Shown: positions 8,640 to 20,010, counted from the first letter of the stretch. The stretch: 64,000 nt of DNA from Fasciolopsis buskii (GCA_008360955.1 LUCM01010403.1:62736-126735), one strand, 5' to 3'. The notes: generated by a model from the letters alone, not told the origin. Program-made: numbers and translations.

Positions 8640-10043
8640 TACCCGTGTATGCAAAAGTCAAGACCTATGCAATACAAGTTCAACTGGAAACAATACCCGA
8701 ATCGAAAAACTAAAAAGCGCATCTAATTCATAATTCATGGTGATGTAATAAAGTGTTCTAAAAGTAAATTAACTGGTATATAATTTCACTCGCTGAATGT
8801 ATTAACGATGTTACACGGGCTTATTTTTACTTGTACAAAACTTGGAAGGTCTTCATGGCTCCAAATTGGTTTAAAACTAATTCTGAAGAATCCAGTTGAT
8901 TTCTGTATGCCTGTTTTATCTATTTTCAAGAATTTGCATTTGCGTGTAAAGCATTGGGGGAACAAATGGCACTGTGATCAAATTAGGATCTGAAGAAGTA
9001 GTAAAGAGACATTGCCTCTGGTTAATGTTTCCGGCTTCGCAGTTGAAGCCCCACAAGTAAAGGACTGGAGTCGGCTTCAGTTTCGTTTTTAAAGCCGTTA
9101 GCATTGCACAAAAGTGCTCCGGTTTCGGCTGCTACCTCACAGCACCATCTGTTCACAAGGGCAATGATATCAAGAAGAATGCAGGATGAACCAATAAATA
9201 ATTTGAACAACTATACGGGAGGGGGAGATTTTGACTTCAAGGACGTCAGTGACTGCGATCCTGCTGTGTCTAACCGCCGCTTGGGGGACCACGTGGACCC
9301 AAGTCCGGCAGTTTAAAGAGCCGTTTATTGATCAAAGTCGGTCGGAGACACTGAAGGATACGACTAAAGATTTGATGACGCTGCTATTATGTAGTCTGTT
9401 TTTTAAACTGTTGTGATACTAAAGTCCGAGCGCAAATAGCCGTCGTCTAGGGGAATTTAAGCAAGTCAGTATTCTGTTTTCTACCAGTGGCTTCCCTGTA
9501 CATAAAGATAAATATATTTACACATGTATGGTCTACCAACTCGTGTAAAGATCTGCTGCCGTTGGAACTGCGACGAAACAAACGATGTGACACAGAGAGA
9601 AAAGAAAAAGGACCACGATCGCGGAATTCATCATGCCCGTCAGCTGCTCCAAATATCCGTTGTCCGTTTGCCCATATGACTCCTGCGTGAACTGAACGCT
9701 TGCCAGTGCGAAAACCCGTCCGCTCGTGAACATCGACTGCCACTAACTTTCTGCAAACATACTTATCTCCATTAAATCTTCAAACTCATACTGATGCCCG
9801 TCTTGCTTGTACAGATTTAGAACTGGACCATTAGTATGGACCTTATCAGTTTTTAGTTGACCCAACCACCGCATTTACTTATGCTATGTGGTACTATTCG
9901 TAGGTAACGGGATGTGATGGGATGATCATGGATAACTGAAAACAAGCTTATTCGCCAATTGATGCTATTTGTAATATACTCTGTGGGATTAGTTGAACAA
10001 AACTAATTATACACAAAATCGAATTGGGCTATTAGACACTTAC
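8640..10043. other. No recognisable gene; HFM1 intron or 3' region
   Basis: Open frames of 60-98 residues occur on both strands, including a minus-strand frame at 9533-9733 with one hydrophobic stretch, but none has a motif I can name. If HFM1 continues on the minus strand, at least one exon should lie here; I could not identify it securely. Confidence 0.35.
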
Positions 10044-10199
10044 CATAGTACTGTGGAGCTTTTCGCATCCGTACGTACAAAAAAGTGCTTTGAACCCACC
10101 GAATCGCACTGGACAAACTTGTAACTGTTCCCAACACGACTTCTGTGTTCAAGCAGCGAGCTAAAACATTCAATAGGCTGCATCTCGATGCATTGTTAG
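10044..10199 (-). CDS. HFM1: HFM1 exon 11 (winged-helix region)
   Basis: Reads NASRCSLLNVLARCLNTEVV, then LGTVTSLSSAIRWVQSTFLY and VRMRKAPQYYG, matching the HLNAEIVLHTITDV...EWIRSTLLYIRALKNPSHYG stretch of HFM1. Acceptor CTTGTAG, donor GTAAGT. Two bases in, one base out. Confidence 0.92.
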
Positions 10200-13100
10200 C
10201 TACAAGCAATCAACTAACCAGCTCTCAATCAAATCGGTTTGTTGAAGTGCTTTCTCATAATGTGACTGTAACTGCGTCGTTGAAATAAACTCATTCACCT
10301 ACTTTTAACTCATTGGAAGTCATCACAATAGCCATTCCTTCAGTATCAAACTGAAAAATAAAACAAATCGTTGGCCAGAATTATTCTCTGCAAATCCTTA
10401 TATCTTTGAAGAATAGTTCTTTAATGTGGCTGTCTTCTTTGCTTTAGTGTTGTAATTACCCCCAAATAAATTTTAAATCGGCTATTTTGAAAGCAGAGGA
10501 TTATCTCGTGCGTTGAATTTTGTTTTGATATTACTTTAGTATGCAAAATACTTATTGAGATAGTGAATTTTACGATAGTTTAAATACTACGGGATTAAAA
10601 ACTTTTTTGTAGTTTACATGAAATGGTACACTTCTAACTTTCGGGTCGGTTGCTTTTTATTCCTCAAGGTCATTCAGAGGAATTGTGAACGTGGCGTGTA
10701 CTTTGAGTCATATCTGGTGCTGGTTGATGCATCTACAGGGCTTGAATTCAACCGGGCTTTCCGGCCTTTGTTTGTTTCAGGTCGGTCAGGCAAATCCTCA
10801 CGGATCGTTGTCCACTTGCGTACTTCAAAACAATGTACTATGACTGACCTCTGATTTCCTTCGTCTGGTGACCAGGGTGCGCGTACACGTCTTATGTGGT
10901 CCCCCCTCGCTAACAGGTGGGCCAGTATTTCAAGTTTTGCGCTCTGCTCCAAGCGGCCACTCACCCAAGGTAGCTCAACCTGCTCCGTTGTGTCGTGCAA
11001 CTAAGGCCATTGAAAATTCAGTTCTATGCTGTTGTTTCTAGTATCATTTCATGCCAGTATTTCGTTAAACCACGAGCTCTTTGGTGACTGTGCCCCTAGG
11101 GTCGACGTATTCCTTTGTATTATGAGGCATATCGAAATCATGTCAAGATTCTTCCCTTGCACTGCAGTACTCGACGGCTTTAGTGATACGTGTGTTCAGG
11201 CGTTGCTATTTCCGTGTGACTTCTCTGGCGCCGTAGCATCCGTTGTACAGGGATGTGTGAAAATCTTGCCGCTGACCTTATTGCCCCTATTTTTTGTCAT
11301 ACTACTGTTAATTTTCCATTACTGACTTAATTTCTAGCTTCCACTATGGAACCTCACCAAATTGTTTTATCCTACCACTGATTGGATTAACGTGCGCCCT
11401 TTTGTTGGAAGTGTTACATTTTCACTCCGGCTCCCGTGGCCTCATCAACTTAAAGGATTTGTTTTCATTGTGAGCATTATTTGCCGCTATTCACGGTCGG
11501 ATTTAGTCCTATTCAAACACTCCTGAAACTTATCCTCGATTGGACTTAAGTACGCACGGACATTAAGGATCTCCTACCGAACCGATGAAGACGCATTCGT
11601 CCCGATTGACAGAATGGTCTGGAATGCGCCTCGCCAGCCAAAATCCCTGTTCCATCTCAAACGCTATATCTGCGCAAAACTACGGGATCCATTTCAGTCC
11701 TCCCTCTCGGAAACATGTTCATACTTGTTTGACTTGCATTCAGAATTATTACTAATTATCCCAGTTATTCCGTCCTAAACTATATGCTCCAATTTCAACC
11801 AATGATCGTTATCTGTTACTTATAAAACTCAAAGGTTTTTCCCGGATAGCTTTCAAATCTTTCAAGGAGTCTAACCAAATCAAAGCACGACTACGTTGTT
11901 TTTCGGAGGGAAACCTTATTTTCCTTCACAGGTTTCCTTTCCTTTCAAGTTTGTGGCTTTCTTTTTAATTTCTAAGTAGCAATATCAACTGTTTTATAGA
12001 TACACTCAATCTGATTTCCAATGTGTTGTCCCTTAGAAACACTTTTTCTCCGTAACGGCCGTATTGCTTCACCAACTATGAAGGCCTTAGGGAAAGGGAA
12101 GGAACAAATCCATAAATTACGGGATCCCCAGAAACTAAGTTCCTTTTCTACTTAATACCAAAGGAGGTAAAACGAATCGACTAGTCGTATGCAAACCAAT
12201 TATCGATTGGCTGTAACAGCAGACGCCTCTTGCAAAGAATTCGGCTTTTGTGTGGAAAGAAAACAAATCTGTAGGCCGTACTGCAGATGTAGAAAGCATC
12301 AACCGAGCGTCTATTATTTATTTATCCATCTAATGATACTGCAGTTTAATAATTCCTGGAGGAATGAGCTAGTGTAACACCCTTTTACATAGAAGGAATG
12401 TTCAAACTCACTCACTCGATCAAAATAACCACAAGTATAGCACTTTTAGTAGGTCTTCACTTCTCCTTAAGTACGATGCCCATCCCAAAATATTCCTGCC
12501 AATCCTTTTCATCCCATCGCTCTTACATCATTAGATCTTAAACTAGTAGAACAAGCCGTTCTTCCTCTTTCAGCTTTTGTACAAACCAAACAGGTTCAAT
12601 GTGGATATTGTGGCTTCCCTGATTCACAACATCACCAAATACTTGGATGCATTCATCAGAACTGTCCAATGTGGTTTCTTAGATTTTTCGCCTGCATTCT
12701 ACTTAATTTCACGGTCTTTACTTCTTCGCAAACTAGGACAGTTCAGCTGTCCCAACAACCTCATGGCATTGGCTATCAGACTACATCACCAACAGGACTC
12801 AATGCATAAGACTTGGAAGAAATAAATCTAACCTTTGGTAAATAATTCTGAACACCTTCAAGGATCTATCTATTGGCCTTATTTGTTTTAAACGTACATC
12901 AGCGACCTACATGCTAGTCCCCCTAGTCAATTATTCGAGCACGCTAATGATGTTGCTCTGTGGCAGTCTATATCTGGAACTGAATATTTTCTGAGCATTT
13001 CCAACAATTGGTCCCTCGTTCAGGATTCATCTCTTTGCTCTGGCTTAAATTTTAACTTGTCTTAGTGCGTTGAATGCTTGGTTACTTCTTTTCGGTCTGT

Positions 13101-16100
13101 TCCCCCGGCTGACCCTTCTTTCGTTGTCACAGAACCACTCACTAAGGTAGATTCCGTAAACCACTTAGGAATTACTACTGATAAAAATTTAAGATGGTTC
13201 TCTCACATTTCCAGTTATGTAAAAAATCTTAGAAGGCGATCATTTTACGTCAGAATACTGCGGCGTTTCCAGGTTAAACAAAACGCTATCTCCCTATTTG
13301 TTTACCAGAAAGTTTTACCCACTCTCCGACGTTGTACCCTGTCAATTACGCTAGGTTACTAAAGAAAAACTTCAGAATCCTTCGTCGTGGTTTTTCAGTC
13401 ATTAGTGGCGCGTCTTACACGCAACTGAAAGAACTCCGCACTAAACTGTGTGACATGCATCTGTCTGCGTGGGAAAAATATCCACAAAATTCTTTTGGAT
13501 CCGTCTCATCCCTTAGACCGTGACGTTTTTAAATGCCGTTCTCACAACAGGAGACGCTCTGCCTCCAGCTCCATACCGTTTCACGTAAATTTCTATAGGA
13601 ACTCCGTTGTTCCCTGCCTAGCCCGAATCCTCACTAATCGAGAGAAGACCATGACTGATTTCCTACAAAATCTCTTGTGAATTTCAAATGTTTATTCTTC
13701 ACTACGCTTTTGCCAACTCTATATTGAGACAAGGTGGCGAACGCATCCTTTTTACTAAAACACGGATACGCGCGCAAAATTCCAAGCAGTACAATACAAT
13801 GCAATCAATGGTACTCATTTCGTCTCATCCAAGTACCGTTCCATGTGCAGCAAGCACTCAGCGTTTGTCGAACCGCTTGACCGGGGCCGCATTGCTTTCA
13901 CCCTCTGTTCAGCTCCTGTCGAGGTGCACACTTTCATTTCATTGCAGCAGTGTTTACAATAATATTACCTCTTTTTTTCCGGATTCTTTTCTTGGTCCTG
14001 GAAGAATCCACTTTGTTTCACTAATGACACATTTTTGGTACTGTACACTACTTTAGTTGGACAATCGGGCTAAACCTGTCACTGAAATCTGAATAATACT
14101 GACTTTGACTTGATTTGGTATATGTAGTGCACATACCGAGAAGCATCTCCAGAATGAAAGCTTAAACAAGGGTATAACATTAAACAGAAAGCTAACGCTT
14201 AGTCATACCGGAGGTCTTCCAGCTCGACCAATCATCTGTGCTAACTGTGTTGCACTATATCCACGCAGACTTCCGTTGACCAGCTGCTCGGTGTTCTTTA
14301 TCACAACCAAGTGGGCTGGTAGATTCAGTCCCATAGCCAACGTACTGGTTGAAGCTAAGAATGATATCAGAGACAGTAATCTGACAGCGAATCGGACGTA
14401 CCCAAAACTGGCAGACATCCAATGGTGAAAGCTGTTTCCACGATTTCGCGATCTTCTGCCGCCAATCCAGCATGATGGTAGCCCACACCACCTTCAAAAC
14501 ATTCTGAATTTCGGAATCCAAAAGGGAAAACAGATGACGCAGTACACACTTTTGACAGTCAAAAAAGGCATGAAATTCGGTTTTTTAATAAAACCCCGGT
14601 TAGTTAAATACCTTTACTACCAGATCGTACAAGGGTACACAAGTATTTTCGTCATTATTTCCCATCAGTTTTTTTACTTTTTCTCCGCACATAAAGCTAC
14701 CTTTTCATGTTTCACCTCTTATGACCAAATCTGCAATTAAGACAGATGAAACGAAATCAGGGGGATTCAATATCATCATCCGATTCACTGTTATTACCCA
14801 AGTTACTATCACGGGCATTTTAACCAATAATTTGTTTCCGACTTCAGCGGTCGCGTTTGCCACTTTAGAAATAACGCGGAGACGATTACACAAATATACA
14901 ATAAACGCTGTTTTCCGGTAGACGGGTTCTCTGTTACCCTTCATTTACGTTGGCCTTGTAAAGAATGATCGATATTAGTCGGTACTACGTTTGAATTGGT
15001 TGCCAGTTAACGAACCGCTTGTCTCCACTGTGTATTTAGGTGAGCAGTTGAATTGAAGGTGTCAGTAAATGATAAATCGATTCTCAGCACAGTCGCTGTT
15101 CTGACCTACCAGCCCACAGGTTAAACAAAATCTCACGACCTCTTCCGGAAATGTACAACTCAATGAACCACACCACAGCCAAGTGACTGCTGAATGTCTC
15201 GGGGCTGATTAGACTGGCAGTGTGCATGTGTGCAGACGTGCAAGGTAAGCGTTACAAATGAAGCTGAGACTGAAATTGGTTTCCCCTTAGAAAGTCTATT
15301 AAGACTGTGCTTCTCCTTAACTCCGAATCTCCGATTTAAGCCCAACGAATAGGTCAACGGTCACTGGGACGAAATGACAATAGTATCGTCAATTTGTTCA
15401 CTACTATCTGCCGCTTTTATGACAAAGATAACGATCCACTGCGGTCATCACTTAATGAACGTTCGCTGATAAAATTGTGTGCAGGAGATAAAGCAGCATA
15501 TAGAAATCAGCTGCTGATTTTGTTAGTCGCGGTGCATCCACATGTGTTTCAGACAGAATTCAAGTTAACCGTTTCCATCATTTTCCTGAAAGCTCCACTG
15601 ACTCGTAGATAAGGTATTCCAATAAACCAGTCAGTTTATAAAAAAACTATTCCTGGAGCTCTGATCTCTGAGCTTGCCGTTTGGATCGCAAACATTTGCT
15701 ATCTGAACGCCAAAGTCAATCATCAAACAAATCCATTTTTGCAGCCTCGCATTAGTGACCAATAAGCATCTAGGATGCACCAGAAAAAGAATTGCTTACG
15801 GAGAAATTTTATGACGGAAATGAATAGCCCAAAAGTCTAGTTGACCAAAAGGTAAAGGAGGACCTGGAAAAATCAGAGAAGCAAACGATGACTGGGAATT
15901 CAATATATCTTGGCACTTACAGATGACAAACTGACAGAGGTAATGCAATGATTTCCATAAGCCACTTTACTCAGTCCCACTTTCTCGAACTTAAATGACG
16001 AGATTATGCCCTTGAGTGAAGTTTTCACTAGTTCTCTGAACCCATTGCAAAACCCAGCGAATCCAATAATATTCACGGAATCGACAAGGAAAATAGGAGG

Positions 16101-18191
16101 TTAACTGATCGCAAATTGCTGTTTAGAATGTGTTAGTGTTGGTCATTTCACCTGACTTAAGACCTGGTTCAAAGAACCAACAAAAAGCTTTACCTGAAAT
16201 CAGAAAGGCATAGTTTACGACTTCTGTTAGTACACAATTCAGTGACATTTCCAGGCCGCAATCATGCTGCCTCCTATTTTGTTTACGGATCTACTTGTGC
16301 CTATGGAAGAATGTAAGCTAATCTCATCCCCGAACAGTACATGGCGAGATTCAGGAAAGGATGAGGTGGATCTATTACTACACGATCCTTTCGCTCCTAG
16401 ACGAGATGAACCACACGGCGAGTTTGACCGAACCATCCTCCTCCATCTGTACAGATTCTGAGGTCGGCTATTTTGGACAGCATAATATCTAGTTCTGATC
16501 ATATCATAAAAGACTGCCTTTGGTCTCTGCAACCGCTGATGTGTCTTGTCTGGATCACCACCAGGTCTCAGTCAAATAGGTGGTTAGCGCACGAAGTCCA
16601 CCCACATTCAGCTTTCACTTAAACCGGCGAACGCTATAGTCCCAGTTATTCCTTTCCCTCATTTCACCTCTTATTTTTATTCGACTGTACTGTTGAACTG
16701 ACTTGTGTATGAGTCACTCAGAACGACCCTATTCATCTCTTTCTGACCTTCTATGAAAATTTAGAAAACTCAAACAATATATATATTTACCATCGCACTT
16801 TGTTTATACCGCCAATATGTTTTGTTTATTCATAAAATAAGACAAATCGCAAAAAGGCGGCAAAATTCTCAAAGTAATGAACAGTAGTATATTTGCAGTA
16901 ACTGGATGACCAACCTTTCAGATTTGTTTCTTTTATGGAACCGGCAAGTGCCATTCTTTTTTCCTGCAGTTCTTTTGAGGCAACGAACTGATAAGAGTGG
17001 ATCAAATCGCGAGCCAGCTGTGAAGTATTTCTACGCGTAGTGCAGAACTGTGCACGTAACTGGAACCAAAATGGCATATCTACCACAAGCACTGGTTTGT
17101 TTTCTGAATAGGCTTCTAGAATAGTTTTCACTTTGTAATTCAGTGTACTGTCAAATTGAAATATGGTTTGATTTGATCGTCTTGGATAGCCTATCACTAG
17201 CTTCTTTACTGGAGTGGGTCTGAATTCGTCTCCAAAACTAAAACCATAAGGTAGATTTGACTGCATTGAGAACGCACTTATAGAAGACTGCTTTGTTTTT
17301 GGAAGTCCCTAACCAGATTGCAATCTGTAACGAGGATTTAGCGGAGTTTATACAAAGGTTCTCACATCTTCTGAATTAGACATGGTGGCTGAGACACAGA
17401 CAAAACGAGTGTTCGCACATGTCTTAATTCTTGTAATCAAAGCCTCCAGTGTCGGCCCTCGATCCAGGTTTCTTATCATATGAATCTACAATTTAGTACC
17501 TTGTTGCGAACACAGGTAACAAAATCCTACCTCATCCACAAAACAATACTTTACTGACGACAGAAAGCGCGTACAATTATCCTGACTCTTCAATACTGCA
17601 TCAAGTTTCTCCTTAAGAAAAATAATGTCGGTTTCTAGTAGGAATGGTACTGACTGGAGTCGTTACGATCAGTGTTCTTGGGTAAATCTCCTGAATATTC
17701 AAAGCATCGGCGTCACCCGTGGACAGGATACAGCTAAGTTGAAAGGCGGAAAACTTGGCGCACCATTCCGAATACTTTTGAGTGCATAGTGACTTCAACG
17801 GTGCAACTAAAAGACAAATTATATTTACAAATATATATATATATGTATATTTGAGTATAGATATACATATATATATATGCTTGCATGTAAGTCAACTCAA
17901 ATAACGCTTACCATAAATAATGCAGGAGCTTTCGCCTAATGAATCTTCATCAGATTGACATAAGTACTTCACGATATTCAATTCAAAAACCACTGTTTTT
18001 CCACAACCGGTAGGGGCGCATACAACCAATGAATTAGAGTTATGAAAAATCTGATTTTGCTAAGGTTAAGATTGTTATACCTCTTGACACAATGCAGACT
18101 GAAAGCTATTCAGTTTCTTATAGTTCAAAGCTGATTTATATTTTTCTGGCACAAATGTGTCCAGAAAAGAAATTTGCCGTTCTTGATTCAT
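10044..18191 (-). CDS. HFM1: HFM1/MER3 meiotic DNA helicase, 11 exons (3' end missing)
   Basis: HFM1 (yeast Mer3) is a nuclear 3'-5' Ski2-like DNA helicase that promotes meiotic crossovers. Joining exons 18191-18081, 18050-17912, 17806-17655, 17611-17531, 17485-17354, 17260-17084, 17047-16915, 14503-14402, 14354-14209, 10350-10299 and 10199-10044 gives 1381 bp, 460 codons plus one base, with no stop and matching phase at every junction. Motifs in order: APTGCGKT (Walker A, residues 49-56), DEIH (160-163), SAT (193-195), VFCTTRR (motif IV, from about 264), TLAMGLNLPAHLVVIK (motif V), QMIGRAGR (motif VI, 382-389). The linker NQTIFQFDSTLNYK and GYHHAGL are HFM1-like. All introns are GT-AG. The chosen ATG lies only about 48 residues before Walker A; vertebrate HFM1 has ~280 residues there, and an AG acceptor 10 bases upstream suggests an upstream exon or a trans-splice site. 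The Sec63 half is absent except for the exon on the other strand at 2.4 kb. Confidence 0.92.
10299..10350 (-). CDS. HFM1: HFM1 exon 10 (52 bp)
   Basis: Tiny exon FDTEGMAIVMTSNELKV, matching FDTTATAVIMTRLSTRDKY after the GRAGRP motif. Acceptor TTTTTCAG, donor GTGAAT. It starts in phase 0 after RPP of exon 9, and its last base completes a codon with exon 11. Too short for open-frame detection; found by motif and phase. Confidence 0.9.
10351..14208 (-). other. Large HFM1 intron holding a LINE
   Basis: 3.86-kb intron. Positions about 11775-13680 are a plus-strand LINE (copy D). The part at 10620-11330 has overlapping open frames on both strands (108 residues minus, 78 and 99 residues plus) with no motif I recognise, probably repeat sequence. 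13690-14150 shows nothing recognisable. Confidence 0.7.
11775..13680 (+). pseudogene. LINE copy D, degraded reverse transcriptase with intact C-terminus
   Basis: Non-LTR retrotransposon inserted in the HFM1 intron, opposite to the gene. Motifs: YKPNRFNVDIVASLIHNI (about 12577-12635), VQCGFLDFSPAFYLISRSLL (about 12664-12720, FLDFSSAFD region with the aspartate lost), VDSVNHLGITTDKNLRW (13150-13200, thumb), and a C-terminus with ASSSIPFHVNFYRNSVVPCL and a stop at 13678-13680. At least three frameshifts lie between them and the YxDD box is not readable. It shares its sequence with copy E at 5085-8460 and so defines a family with two members here. Endonuclease sequence could not be recognised upstream. 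Confidence 0.8.
14209..14354 (-). CDS. HFM1: HFM1 exon 9 (motifs V and VI)
   Basis: Reads STSTLAMGLNLPAHLVVIKN and, at its end, YSATQLAQMIGRAGRPP, the most diagnostic HFM1 stretch in the window (vertebrate TTSTLAMGVNLPAHLVVIKS and LQMIGRAGRPQ). Acceptor CTTAG, donor GTATGA. Two bases in, phase 0 out. Confidence 0.95.
14402..14503 (-). CDS. HFM1: HFM1 exon 8 (YHHAGL motif)
   Basis: Reads CFEGGVGYHHAGLAAEDREI and VETAFTIGCLPVL, matching GAAYHHAGMELSDRKVVEGAFTVGDLPVL. Acceptor AAATTCAG, donor GTACGT; the following intron is only 47 nt. Phase joins exactly to exons 7 and 9. Confidence 0.93.
14504..16914 (-). other. HFM1 intron of 2.4 kb
   Basis: No second gene recognised. Open frames of 60-97 residues at 14534-14944 and 16239-16532 carry no motif I know. 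The size contrast with neighbouring 30-47-nt introns suggests repeat insertion, but no clear transposon could be identified. Confidence 0.6.
16915..17047 (-). CDS. HFM1: HFM1 exon 7 (motif IV)
   Basis: Reads FCTTRRNTSQLARDLIHSYQ to SIKETNLK, matching FCATRKGVQQAASVL...SVRDSKL. Acceptor GTGCACAG, donor GTTGGT. The 36-nt intron before it (17048-17083) is a multiple of three without a stop, so the genomic frame reads straight through it. Confidence 0.92.
17084..17260 (-). CDS. HFM1: HFM1 exon 6
   Basis: Reads DEFRPTPVKKLVIGYPRRSN, QTIFQFDSTLNYKVKTILE and AYSENKPVLV, matching HRPVKLQKVVLGFP...NQTEFKFDLTLNYKIASVIQMYSDQKPTLV. The acceptor is set at a CAG (exon start 17260); an alternative CAG would start the exon at 17287 and add nine residues, also in phase. 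Confidence 0.9.
17354..17485 (-). CDS. HFM1: HFM1 exon 5 (motif III)
   Basis: Reads IHMIRNLDRGPTLEALITRI and TRFVCVSATMSNSEDVRTF. The DE of exon 4 plus IH makes a DEIH box where vertebrate HFM1 has DEVH; SAT is motif III. Acceptor TTGTAG, donor GTATAA, phase 0 on both sides. Confidence 0.93.
17531..17611 (-). CDS. HFM1: HFM1 exon 4
   Basis: 81 bp, 27 codons: EKLDAVLKSQDNCTRF, SSVKYCFVDE. It follows the TTP of exon 3 to give TTPEK, as in HFM1. Acceptor CTTAAG, donor GTAGGA. Flanked by introns of 43 and 45 nt. Confidence 0.92.
17655..17806 (-). CDS. HFM1: HFM1 exon 3
   Basis: Reads APLKSLCTQKYSEWCAKFSA to YPRTLIVTTP, matching APIKALCSQRFDDWKEKFG...HIIMTTP (motifs Ia and Ib-c). Acceptor TTTTAG, donor GTCAGT. 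Two bases in, phase 0 out. Confidence 0.93.
17823..17880. repeat. (AT)n microsatellite in HFM1 intron
   Basis: Interrupted AT/TA dinucleotide run inside the 105-nt intron between exons 2 and 3. Confidence 0.85.
17912..18050 (-). CDS. HFM1: HFM1 exon 2 (Walker A)
   Basis: Reads NSLVVCAPTGCGKTVVFELN and ends CIIY plus one base. APTGCGKT is the ATP-binding loop (vertebrate APTGSGKT, here Cys for Ser at a tolerated position). The acceptor AAAATCAG leaves a 30-nt intron (18051-18080) and gives exactly the residue spacing of vertebrate HFM1 between QS and VxC; a nearer CTTAG would add three residues. Donor GTAAGC. Confidence 0.93.
18081..18191 (-). CDS. HFM1: HFM1 first recognised coding exon
   Basis: 37 codons from ATG at 18191: MNQERQISFLDTFVPEKYKS, then NYKKLNSFQSALCQE, matching IPAKFRSIFKEFPYFNYIQSKAF. 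Donor GTATAA. The sequence TTTTAG lies just upstream (about 10 bases before the ATG), so this may be the first exon after a spliced-leader or UTR intron, or an internal exon whose partner lies further upstream. Confidence 0.88.
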
Positions 18192-18199
18192 TGTCGTCA

Positions 18200-20000
18200 A
18201 CCTAAAATGTACGGAAAATTAAAACCACCAACTTTCCAACGTTCAGAAAAATTTTACATAACTAAACAACGTCATTCTTGTTTGTCATCAAAATCTGAAA
18301 ACACATTGTGTTTGACTAACTAGCATTTTAATTAAATTGTCCCATAAAAAGACTGAGATCGCTAAAAGACTATGGTAAGTTGACTGATGCATGGATATAT
18401 CTTAAAATGCTATAGTTTACCGCTTGATGTAATCTGGACGCTTCATTCACCAAATCTCCGTGATTCGACTTAGGCCGCGTTGGAAGCCGAAGCTTTTAGC
18501 CCTCTAGATGCCATTGCTTTCATTGTCACACTTTTTAGCATTCATTTCCAGTCGGCTCCTTATCAAAGATTTAATTCTTCACAAGACAACAGTGATTGGA
18601 AGGGTAGATTTGTTGTTTTTACGTTAACTCACAAGATCCGCTGAGAGCCTACGCACACCTTCACTATTATTTTCAGGAATACAGTTGCCGTCTGGCTTAT
18701 ATGGTGCCTTAGAGCTTCAGAGGTTACTATGCAGTTTCAGGGCTTAGTTCAAGGAAAGTCATTTGAAATGAGAAATTGTAAGGTGAAACTGGAGATCTAG
18801 AAGCCTAAGTCCAAAATGGCCGGTTAATTAGGCTTGTACATGACTTTCCTAACTTGGCAACTGAGTTTGACGTAGGGTGACGGGCAGCCCAAACTTTCGT
18901 CCGACTAGTAGACTGCGATTATCTAATTGGATTGACACAACAGGCTTGGCACATGCGATTGGAATCAATCATGGTGTCATTTCTGGAAGTATTTTCTTGA
19001 CAGTCTCCCACTCCAAGTGGTTGTTCCGAACTCAGTCTTCAAGCGACGGTTATTCCGACGTCATTACAATTGGGGGTAGGAATGCTTTTCAAAAGACAGT
19101 TTCTTTTATCTCCATAGAACTCGTTACTAAACGTTGAACTTCATAGCCCTCCCTGCGAATCAAGCAAGGACTTTCAACTGCCTCCGAATCATTGTATTTT
19201 GTTGATTAGTAGATTGTAAATATAGGGTGGTATCGACGGCCAATGAGCGCAGTGTTAGCCCCAACTGATCTTGATTCCAGAAAGAGGCGGTTCAACCTGT
19301 TACTTATCTCTAAAATGAAGGTAATCCTTTCACTGCGTCCTCATTTCAGTGCAGGGCAATAAGTGCTATTTTATCAAAAGCTGATTATTGATCACTTACG
19401 TAAAAACGTTACCTCATATTGAGTGCTTCATTTTCTGGGTTCGAGTTTGGTGTTACTGACTTAAGAAGATAGTGTTTCCTACTAATTGCGGCCTAAACTT
19501 TTCCAGTAAGCGCAACTTAATTGCGGATTCAACCGTAATTTAGTGTACACAGCATAACTCAGAGGATATAAGCAGCCGTATTTGGAGTTGGGTTATTATG
19601 CTTGCGAAGTGTGACATGAAGATCAGACAAATGTAGAATTGGCCCAAATCTAGGAAGTATTCGATGAAAACCTACGCATTTCTGCGGACCTGAGGGACCG
19701 TGCCGGAGGGTGCTAAGATATTTCGCGAAAGAAGCACCGACTGCTTGCCCAAGTAACAGATATATTGTTTTCAAAACTGTCGTAAACCGGATCTTGCCCA
19801 GTGTAGAACTCTAAAGGATGGGAAAATGGGCGTTTCGAGTGAAGAGAATATGGAAGTTGGATGCGTGTGCCACCTTTGCCAGGACTACCGATTACAACGA
19901 ATTTCAGAATACAGTTCAAAAAAAGATGTAACCGGTTGGTTAGAATAGCCAGTCACGGAGTTTTCAGTGTTTAAGGTGAAGCCAAACACTCCTACATTAT
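18200..20000. other. Region upstream of HFM1, nothing recognised
   Basis: No further HFM1 exon, core promoter or other gene could be identified. An 86-residue plus-strand frame at 18877-19137 and a pair of minus frames at 19559-19919 have no motif I recognise. Confidence 0.4.
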
Positions 20001-20010
20001 ACTACTCCAA

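Noticed and set aside
9020..9120. Possible missing HFM1 exon (CNANGF..., and MSLYYFF in another frame)
   Set aside because: Matches to HFM1 are scattered over different frames and interrupted by a stop; too weak.
9533..9733. Minus-strand frame with one hydrophobic segment, possible membrane-protein exon
   Set aside because: No family match, unclear splice sites and an overlapping alternative frame; could be chance.
16550..16630. GTGGTTAGCGC as a tRNA A box
   Set aside because: No B box at a suitable distance.
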